NCBI GenBank assembly: GCA_031260775.1
Contig: JAISKW010000144.1
Span: 1 to 5,276, forward strand
DNA length: 5,276 nucleotides
DNA from: Christensenellaceae bacterium
GTDB taxonomy: Bacteria > Bacillota > Clostridia > Christensenellales > DTU072
Reading direction: 5' to 3'
Position numbers and translations under genes: made by a program. A model generated the notes under the pieces. That model was not told the origin of the DNA, ran no database searches, and was given only the letters and a program-made list of their open reading frames with translations. This document shows, piece after piece, positions 1 to 4,369 of this stretch. How positions within the stretch are numbered: the stretch's first letter is position 1; each line of letters opens with the position of its first letter.

Positions 1-1663
1 GGCCTAACGCCGAAATCTTACGTTTATGGGTTAACTCAGCAATCGGGTTCGGGTGGTCCATAAACTGCGACAACTGCGACGAACCGAAAAACTCGCGGAT
101 TGCCGCCGTGATGGGTTTAACGTTGATAATATTCTTCGGGGTGACGGTCGCGGCATCCATTGACTGTACCTTATCGCGGACGGCCCTTTCAACGCGCGCC
201 ATTGCTACGCGGAACATATTTTGGAGCAACTCGCCTACCGCTCTCACTCTGCGGTTCGAAAGGTGGTCGATGTTGTCCGCCGTGCCTACGCCGTCGGCAA
301 CGGCTCTGCGCATTGCAAGGTTTGCGGCAACCGAGGCTAAAATGTCCTCTTTTTTGAGGGTCATCGGCACTAAAGCGGCTTTTTCTTCAATTAATTTTGC
401 AACAAGCTCGTCATAGTTCGCTTTTTCGCCCTTAATATAGCCGGTTTCGTCCAAGATAGCCTTCAATTTAGGATAGTAAACAAGTTCATTAATTCCCGTC
501 GCTTCGGTTGCGTTATCAACATAATAATTGATGTCAACCATAAGGTTGCCGATGACGCGGTAGGGCAAGCAGTCGCCGTAGCGGTTTTTGACGTCCACAT
601 AAGGGATTGCCATATTCTGTACAAGCGTTGCTACATAAGAAGGGATTTCCTCGTCGGCGGAAACTAAAACCTCGCCCTCGGGGGAAATAATATCGTTGTA
701 GGCGATTTTGCCCTCAATTCTGCTTGCAATCGACAACGCTTTGTTGAACTTGTAGCGACCTACGTGCGAAAGATCGTATTTTTCGGTTTTGAAAAGCAGG
801 TTTTCGATATGTGAGTTTACACCGTTCTGCGTGGGCACTTCGCCCGGCTTAAGCTTACGGTAAACCTCGAATTTTGCGTTGTATTCGGTATCGATAGGGC
901 CGTTAATCGGCGCGCTGTTCGATATGTCCTTTTGCATCGTTTTGAGAATGATGTCGTTTACGGACTTAGCGTACTCGTCGCCGTCTTTTATATCAACGCA
1001 GAGTTGTTCAACCAAGTCCTCGTCCGAGGGGTAACCCACCGCGCGCAAAAGAAGCGTTGCCGATACCTTTTTGGTACGGTCAACGCGGACGTCTAAAGAA
1101 ATCGGGAAGCCTTGCGCCGCCGTGCCGAGCTGCTCTTCGAACTCCAACCACGCGCCGCGCGAGGGGATAAGCTGCGTATCATAGTAGTTACCCTCGTGTT
1201 TTTCGGAGTTCCTTGTATAAACGCCGGGGCTGCGGACGATTTGCGAAACGATAACGCGCTCCGCGCCGTTCACAATAAACGTGCCGGTGTCGGTCATTTC
1301 GGGGAAGTCGCCTAAGAAAACCTCGTCCTCAACGACTTCTTCAACCACGCCTTCCTTGATTTTGGCTAAGGTTGCGGTTGCCCAAAGCGATTTTGCAAAG
1401 GTCTTTTCGCGGATTTTGCATTGCTTTTGCGAGAACTCGCCGCTGTCCTTGAAAGAGTGGTTTTTGAAGGTCAGCTCGAATCTCCCCGTGTAATCTCTTA
1501 TAAAGGTCTTCTTCAGGACATCCTCGATGCCGTCAGTTTTGAACTCGATAAAAGAGTTCTTTTGAACTTCAACGAGGTTTGGAAGCTCGGCGATTTTTTT
1601 CGTTGAAGCAAAGGACTTGCGTTCGGTCTTACCGAACTTTGCGTCGTTATAGCGTTTAGTCAT
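1..1663 (-). CDS. rpoB: RNA polymerase beta subunit (N-terminal 554 residues, cut by window edge)
   Basis: The beta subunit forms half of the RNA polymerase active-site cleft together with beta-prime. Only the first 554 codons are present; the gene continues past the left edge. The product starts MTKRYNDAKFGK and shows classic RpoB blocks: PNLVEVQKNSF, GTFIVNGAERVIVSQIVRSPG (fork/protrusion), VGRYKFNK, DHLSNRR at 466-472, VGELLQNMFR, and the rifampicin region FFGSSQLSQFMD followed by LTHKRKISALG (about residues 526-554). Residue numbers here run 20 ahead of E. coli in that region: D536, H546 and S551 match D516, H526 and S531. Between VIGN (370-373) and DHLSNRR there are roughly 55 more residues than I recall in B. 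subtilis, containing VYYPKLKAIL; a similar segment is known to me from clostridial RpoB. The ATG fits the family N-terminus, but no Shine-Dalgarno precedes it. Identity is certain; function should be normal. Confidence 0.98.
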   Translation of the reverse strand, partial: MTKRYNDAKFGKTERKSFASTKKIAELPNLVEVQKNSFIEFKTDGIEDVLKKTFIRDYTGRFELTFKNHSFKDSGEFSQKQCKIREKTFAKSLWATATLAKIKEGVVEEVVEDEVFLGDFPEMTDTGTFIVNGAERVIVSQIVRSPGVYTRNSEKHEGNYYDTQLIPSRGAWLEFEEQLGTAAQGFPISLDVRVDRTKKVSATLLLRAVGYPSDEDLVEQLCVDIKDGDEYAKSVNDIILKTMQKDISNSAPINGPIDTEYNAKFEVYRKLKPGEVPTQNGVNSHIENLLFKTEKYDLSHVGRYKFNKALSIASRIEGKIAYNDIISPEGEVLVSADEEIPSYVATLVQNMAIPYVDVKNRYGDCLPYRVIGNLMVDINYYVDNATEATGINELVYYPKLKAILDETGYIKGEKANYDELVAKLIEEKAALVPMTLKKEDILASVAANLAMRRAVADGVGTADNIDHLSNRRVRAVGELLQNMFRVAMARVERAVRDKVQSMDAATVTPKNIINVKPITAAIREFFGSSQLSQFMDHPNPIAELTHKRKISALG

Positions 1664-1694
1664 TTTTATTTTGGATATAATCGTTCTGCGCTGC

Positions 1695-1814
1695 ATATCG
1701 GGAAACCGATATACTGCTCAAAACGCAAATTTACCCTTCCCAATGCCTCTTGCATTAGTTAGGGCTGTAATTTACAATTAAAACATAAGTATCGTGGGAT
1801 TTCTCCCGACAATA
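1695..1814 (-). promoter_or_regulatory. structured 5' leader of rpoB (three hairpins)
   Basis: Read along the minus strand. Hairpin 1 (1814-1790): TATTGT pairs with ACGATA, then a bulged C, then GGGA pairs with TCCC around a GAAA (GNRA) tetraloop. Hairpin 2 (1775-1725): GTAAATT pairs with AATTTGC, then an ACAG/TA internal loop, CCCT with AGGG, an AA/GA internal loop, and CTAATGC with GCATTGG around AAGAG. Hairpin 3 (1712-1695): ATATCGG pairs with CCGATAT around TTTC. Helices interrupted by purine-rich internal loops and a GNRA cap look like a real RNA fold rather than chance, and the place suggests control of rpoB expression. I do not recognise a known riboswitch or ribosomal-protein leader here, and none of the stems is followed by a U-run. 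Confidence 0.45.
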
Positions 1815-1826
1815 CAAACAACTAAT

Positions 1827-1854
1827 ATTTTATAATTCTTTTTATTAAACGCAA
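1827..1854 (-). promoter_or_regulatory. candidate sigma-A type promoter for rpoB
   Basis: On the minus strand there is a -35-like TTGCGT (1849-1854), a 16-bp spacer and a -10-like TAAAAT (1827-1832). A shifted -10 reading, TATAAA, overlaps it. The surrounding 40 bp are very AT-rich. A start near 1820 would give an rpoB leader of about 155 nt that contains the three hairpins described separately. The match to consensus is fair only; no experimental support is available. Confidence 0.4.
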
Positions 1855-1889
1855 AATCGGCGCAACAGGTGTTTGCTGTCGTTAAATGA

Positions 1890-1911
1890 ATTCTGCGACT
1901 TCGCGCAGAAT
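1890..1911. repeat. short palindromic (REP-like) element
   Basis: ATTCTGCG and CGCAGAAT form a perfect 8-bp inverted repeat around a 6-nt loop. On the minus strand it reads GTCATTCTGCGCGAAG followed by TCGCAGAAT. That resembles, from memory, the family of short dispersed repeats of the form GTCATTCTG...CGAAG...AGAATC found between genes in many bacterial genomes. It sits in gene-free DNA and has no T-run, so it is not a standard terminator. Only one copy is in the window, so dispersal cannot be shown here. Confidence 0.5.
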
Positions 1912-1951
1912 GACAAGGATATTTTGATAATCCATCAAAACAAATTCGTCT

Positions 1952-2047
1952 TTAGACCCGGAAAAACTTAGCGATTAACGCTACTCCCGTGCCGACGATG
2001 ACGTTAATCCCTAAGGCTATCGCAAAAACTTCAATTATTGTGCTCAT
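1952..2047 (-). CDS. 31-aa single-helix membrane peptide (unrecognised)
   Basis: This is a 31-codon ORF from ATG (2047) to TAA (1952). It has the second-best ribosome binding site in the window: GGGAGGT with five bases between GGAGG and ATG, at normal spacing. The product begins MSTIIEVFAIALG and ends ALIAKFFRV. Residues about 4-26 are almost wholly hydrophobic, with one acidic residue (E6), and K27 and R30 follow the helix, predicting one membrane span with the C-terminus inside. It lies 77 bp after the S-component gene on the same strand, preceded by an 8-bp inverted repeat. The general design resembles small hydrophobic peptides annotated as holin-like or type I toxins and small subunits of membrane complexes, but I cannot place it in a family. 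Existence is supported mainly by the RBS plus the hydrophobic pattern. Confidence 0.6.
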   Translation of the reverse strand: MSTIIEVFAIALGINVIVGTGVALIAKFFRV

Positions 2048-2051
2048 ATTT

Positions 2052-2058
2052 ACCTCCC
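2052..2058 (-). promoter_or_regulatory. strong ribosome binding site of the 31-aa ORF
   Basis: GGGAGGT on the minus strand, with TAAAT between it and the ATG at 2047. It is the main evidence that the 31-codon ORF is translated. Most other genes in this window lack a clear Shine-Dalgarno, which makes this one stand out. Confidence 0.7.
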
Positions 2059-2081
2059 GTGTAGAATTCTATGTTCTACAC
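2059..2081 (-). promoter_or_regulatory. 8-bp inverted repeat: operator or mRNA hairpin
   Basis: GTGTAGAA and TTCTACAC form a perfect inverted repeat with a 7-nt centre, ending one base before the Shine-Dalgarno of the 31-aa ORF. As DNA it could be a dimeric repressor operator; a TATTAT box at 2086-2091 would place a transcription start inside it, though no good -35 is seen. As RNA it is a stable hairpin directly beside the ribosome site. The sequence does not match the LexA, BlaI/MecI or CopY operators I know. Confidence 0.5.
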
Positions 2082-2113
2082 ATAAATAATATTGCCGTTA
2101 TGTCTTGAAAATA

Positions 2114-2128
2114 TTAACGAAACGTTAA
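2114..2128 (-). terminator. weak terminator-like hairpin at the S-component stop codon
   Basis: TTAACG and CGTTAA pair around a 3-nt loop and overlap the TAA stop of the S-component gene. On the minus strand the stem is followed by TATTTTC. The stem is short with only two G-C pairs, so any terminating effect would be weak. It may be only a chance palindrome. Confidence 0.25.
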
Positions 2129-2655
2129 AGTTTTGTTAATCGTTTTTGCAACAATTTTGTAATGGGTAAAAACAGCAGACCGACAACTATGCCGTTGCTT
2201 ACGACGTGAACCAAATAAAAGTAAATTCCGCGTGCATATATAATAGGATAAAGCCGTACGAAATCCGCCGCCGTTTTTACAATAAAAAGCGAGTCCGCGA
2301 GCGTTGTTAAAAACCCGAACGCCGCCGTACAAACCACCGCAACCGTAACGGCAACAAGGGCTTGCCCTCCGCGGCTTTTAGGTAAACGTGTTAAGTTTGC
2401 CGTTGCGGCAAGCAAACTCCAATAGACATAGTATGCCGGAACCCAATACCCAAAGCCGTATAACACCCATTCGAGCGTGCAAAAAATGACCGCCGCCGGC
2501 AACGCCGTCGAAAGCCCCAGCGCGAACGAAAAGCAAACGACAAACAGCGTTACAACCTCAACGTTCGGTATAACCCTGAGAGCGACCTGCCCTACGAACA
2601 TAAGAGCGGCGCACACCCCTATTTCGGCTATTTTTTTAACACGGGAGTCAAACAA
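2125..2655 (-). CDS. ECF transporter S component, probably for cobalamin or a precursor
   Basis: S components are the membrane substrate-binding subunits of energy-coupling factor vitamin importers and work with an EcfA ATPase pair and EcfT, not encoded here. The 176-aa product is almost all hydrophobic, with about six helices (near 10-29, 33-50, 52-68, 72-88, 98-120, 147-165). Helix 1 holds the small-residue stretch AALMFVGQ expected for EcfT contact. IPNVEVVTLF (29-38), EWVLYGFGYW (62-71) and YYVYW are features I associate with S components found beside DUF4430 lipoproteins. The start is TTG at 2655, two bases after the lipoprotein TGA, with no ribosome site, so translation is probably coupled; an in-frame TAA at 2662-2664 rules out a start further upstream. 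The B12 riboswitch upstream makes a corrinoid the likely substrate. Family fairly sure; substrate inferred. Confidence 0.8.
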   Translation of the reverse strand: MFDSRVKKIAEIGVCAALMFVGQVALRVIPNVEVVTLFVVCFSFALGLSTALPAAVIFCTLEWVLYGFGYWVPAYYVYWSLLAATANLTRLPKSRGGQALVAVTVAVVCTAAFGFLTTLADSLFIVKTAADFVRLYPIIYARGIYFYLVHVVSNGIVVGLLFLPITKLLQKRLTKL

Positions 2656-2657
2656 AA

Positions 2658-3164
2658 TCAGTTACCGAATGTCGCTACAGTAATAATATAAATCGCGCCG
2701 TTAAATACGGGCATTTCGGAAACCCCTAAGGCATTTGAGGCAAAAGTTTTGCCGTCATATAATTTCGTACCGAATTCGGTTGAGGTGTATAACGGGTCGT
2801 CAATGCTCGAATAATATGCAATGAATTCGTCGGCGGATTTCGGATCAAGCGAAGACGTTTCGGCGTTCGGCGTGTCGAAATACAGTACAATATTAACTTT
2901 TTCCGTCCAAAACCCGTATTCACTTTCCGTGCCGACAAGTCCTATTTCGGTAAAATCGGCGGTTATAGCATCTCGCAGATAACTCTGCGTCGTCTCGGCG
3001 GTTTTATTAAACAGCACAGCATCTCCTTGAAGTACGACAACCGTAATCGAAACGCCCTCCGAGTTGTCGGGGGCTTCCTCCTTGCCGCAAGCCGATAGAG
3101 CAAATACGGTGCTTAATGCGGCAATTACCGCGACTAAAAAGATGGTGAATTTTGTTTTCTTCAT
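2658..3164 (-). CDS. DUF4430-like lipoprotein, candidate corrinoid-binding partner of the S component
   Basis: A 168-aa secreted lipoprotein. MKKTK is followed by a hydrophobic stretch and the lipobox LSAC (23-26); lipidation at C26 would anchor a 143-residue domain on the outer face of the membrane. The mature part starts with an acidic linker, then VSITVVVLQGD (38-48), TTQSYLRDAI (58-67), SEYGFWTEKVN (81-91) and ends GAIYIITVATF. This order of strands, with an internal YGF segment and a final GA-x-Y strand, resembles DUF4430, the domain matching the C-terminal part of animal transcobalamin and intrinsic factor. That is a judgement by eye. The ATG is fixed by AAAGGAGG six bases upstream. It is the first gene under the B12 riboswitch and is followed after 2 bp by the S component, which suggests it captures corrinoid for that transporter. 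Confidence 0.75.
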   Translation of the reverse strand: MKKTKFTIFLVAVIAALSTVFALSACGKEEAPDNSEGVSITVVVLQGDAVLFNKTAETTQSYLRDAITADFTEIGLVGTESEYGFWTEKVNIVLYFDTPNAETSSLDPKSADEFIAYYSSIDDPLYTSTEFGTKLYDGKTFASNALGVSEMPVFNGAIYIITVATFGN

Positions 3165-3191
3165 AAAAAACCTCCTTTCGAGGGAGGTTTT
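3165..3191 (-). terminator. riboswitch expression platform: terminator-like hairpin containing the RBS
   Basis: On the minus strand AAAACCTCC (3183-3191) pairs with GGAGGTTTT (3167-3175), a perfect 9-bp stem around the loop CTCGAAA, with the U-run continuing to six Ts before the ATG at 3164. The 3' arm is the Shine-Dalgarno GGAGG itself. If formed, the hairpin would either end transcription just before the start codon or hide the ribosome site. It sits downstream of the B12 aptamer, so it is the probable off-state. I could not identify the competing anti-structure. Confidence 0.8.
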
Positions 3192-3270
3192 CGGGAGCGA
3201 AAAAAGAAACGGTATTGCCGCGCTTCTTCTGTTTTCCGTCCATTCCCACCGAATAGAGCCAAATAATAAC

Positions 3271-3427
3271 TTATACGGCAGGTCTCCTGACTTCTACAAT
3301 AATAACGGATGTCATTACCAATATGCCTTCCCTTTCGGTGGCAATATTGCGAGGTAGCTACAGTAGCGGGGGCTGCGGACTTTCTTAGTCCATTCCCTAT
3401 TATCGGCGATTAAGCCGCACCGTATAA
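3271..3427 (-). ncRNA. cobalamin (B12) riboswitch aptamer
   Basis: On the minus strand the closing stem P1 is TTATACGG (3420-3427) with CCGTATAA (3271-3278), 8 bp. In order follow P2 (CGGC/GCCG), the conserved TAATAGGGAAT, P3 (GGACT/AGTCC), CAGCCCCCGCTACTGTAG, a stem formed by CAATAT and ATATTG flanking GCCACCGAAAGGGAAGGC, an AATGAC/GTTATT hairpin, and the diagnostic B12-box tail GAAGTCAGGAGACCTGCC. All hallmark segments are present and in order, so the aptamer looks intact. It sits in the leader of the lipoprotein and S-component genes and should reduce their expression when adenosylcobalamin or a related corrinoid is plentiful. The aptamer ends 106 nt before the lipoprotein ATG. Confidence 0.95.
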
Positions 3428-3434
3428 TGAATCA

Positions 3435-3464
3435 ATTATAATCTATATCCCAAAGACAAGCGAA
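3435..3464 (-). promoter_or_regulatory. promoter of the riboswitch transcript
   Basis: A perfect -10 TATAAT lies at 3435-3440 on the minus strand, just past the prmA stop codon. A start seven bases on falls at about 3428, directly before the first base of the riboswitch P1. The -35 is poor: TTCGCT (3459-3464) at 18 bp, or TCGCTT at 17 bp, within the prmA 3' end. The match between predicted start and aptamer edge is the best argument. Confidence 0.6.
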
Positions 3465-4369
3465 TTCCACTCACCCATAACATGCGCGCTCTTCAAAGTG
3501 AAACCGTTCGAAGTATATGCCGTAATCACTTCGTCTTTCCGCGAATGTATGATGCCCGAAACGATAATAATGCCGTCCTCGTTGATATGCTCCTTTAACC
3601 CTGCGCAAAGCCTGACCAAAATGTCGGCGGTGAGGTTCGCAAGTATAACGTCGCCCTTTATGCTTTTGTCACTCAAAAGGTCGCGCTCCTCGATTGTTAT
3701 TTTGTCCGAAACGCCGTTTTCCGCCGCAGTTACCTCCGCATTCTTTATTGCAAGGCTGTCGATATCGCACGCGTATACGCTCTTTGCCCCGATTAAACAG
3801 CTTGCGACCGCGAGGATTCCGCTGCCCGTGCCCACATCTATTACCGACTTGTTTTTTAACGAAAGCTTCGAAATTCCGTCTAAACACAGCTTTGTCGTTT
3901 CGTGGTCGCCCGTGCCGAACGCGCCGCAAGGATCGATATAAAGTTTTATCAAATCCTCGGTATTTTCGTCAGTTTTCTTTAGCCAAATCGGGATAATTCT
4001 GAACTTTCCGATATTTATCGGCACAAAATTCTTGCGCCATTCTTTTGACCAATCGGTATCCGCAAGTACGGTTTTGGTCACCCGTAGCGTGCCGAAGTCA
4101 ATGTCGGTATAAAACGAGATTTCGTCTTTAATTTCTTGCACCTTGCGTTCAAAATCCGTTTCGTCGATGCAACAGGAGAGCAAAACCGTATCGCTCCCCT
4201 CTAAAACGGAGGGTTCTATATAATCCCAAACGATGCCGCTGCCGTATAACTCCTTAACGTCCTCAATGTCGGAAATTTCAACCCCGGAGGCTCCGACCGA
4301 AAAGCATGCGTCAGCGAGGAAATCCGCGCCCTCGTGAGTGGTTTCAAATGTAATTTTAACTACAGTCAT
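3443..4369 (-). CDS. prmA: ribosomal protein L11 methyltransferase PrmA
   Basis: A cytoplasmic enzyme that trimethylates several sites on ribosomal protein L11 using S-adenosylmethionine. At 308 aa it has the family length. The N-terminal substrate-recognition domain (about 1-95) is followed by the PrmA linker signature W107..W111..F115 (DWSKEWRKNFVPINIG), then IDPCGAFGTGDHETT (145-159), the SAM motif VIDVGTGSGIL (176-186), the acidic loop CDID (201-204) and NLTA (245-248), which matches the NxxA motif IV. GEWNSLVFG near the end is also typical. The family usually has glycine where C148 is. The ATG overlaps the ksgA stop as ATGA and has no ribosome site of its own, so translation is probably coupled to ksgA. 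Its stop (TAG) lies two bases from the -10 box of the riboswitch promoter. Confidence 0.96.
   Translation of the reverse strand: MTVVKITFETTHEGADFLADACFSVGASGVEISDIEDVKELYGSGIVWDYIEPSVLEGSDTVLLSCCIDETDFERKVQEIKDEISFYTDIDFGTLRVTKTVLADTDWSKEWRKNFVPINIGKFRIIPIWLKKTDENTEDLIKLYIDPCGAFGTGDHETTKLCLDGISKLSLKNKSVIDVGTGSGILAVASCLIGAKSVYACDIDSLAIKNAEVTAAENGVSDKITIEERDLLSDKSIKGDVILANLTADILVRLCAGLKEHINEDGIIIVSGIIHSRKDEVITAYTSNGFTLKSAHVMGEWNSLVFGI

Larger units (their letters stand above)
1664..1951 (-). other. 288-bp gene-free spacer upstream of rpoB
   Basis: No credible coding region was found here on either strand. On the minus strand, 5' to 3', it holds a weak 7-bp AT-rich hairpin (1922-1940, loop of 5), a palindromic repeat-like hairpin (1890-1911), a 6-bp hairpin containing one G-U pair (1863-1881), a candidate promoter (1827-1854) and a transcribed leader with three further hairpins (1695-1814). 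The last 30 bases before rpoB are AT-rich and carry no AGGAGG-like site. No GC-rich stem followed by a T-run is present, so no ordinary intrinsic terminator separates the 31-aa ORF from rpoB. The usual upstream neighbours of rpoB (rplJ, rplL) are not here. Confidence 0.8.

Noticed and set aside
108..416. 102-codon plus-strand frame over rpoB
   Set aside because: Antisense to a strongly conserved part of rpoB, with low-complexity serine/alanine composition and no family match.
1695..1820. Known riboswitch or L10-type leader in front of rpoB
   Set aside because: I looked for T-box, TPP, SAM, B12 and ribosomal-protein leader hallmarks and found none, so it is described only as a structured leader.
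2059..2081. LexA (SOS) or BlaI/CopY operator
   Set aside because: The dyad contains GAAC but not GAACN4GTTC, and its half-sites face opposite to the TACAnnTGTA type.
2114..2332. 72-codon minus-strand frame in the 3' part of the S-component gene
   Set aside because: A second frame inside a gene with clear membrane-protein features and no ribosome site of its own.
3007..3249. 80-codon minus-strand frame beginning in the riboswitch-to-gene spacer
   Set aside because: Out of frame with the lipoprotein, running through the terminator/RBS hairpin; the product is arginine/lysine-rich with no domain, and the strong RBS belongs to the lipoprotein ATG.
3064..3357. 97-codon plus-strand frame spanning the signal-peptide region and riboswitch
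   Set aside because: It overlaps a certain riboswitch and the lipoprotein start on the other strand; no ribosome site and no conserved pattern.
3498..3941. 147-codon plus-strand open frame
   Set aside because: It lies wholly antisense to prmA, whose motifs are clear; the product has no recognisable domain and no ribosome site.
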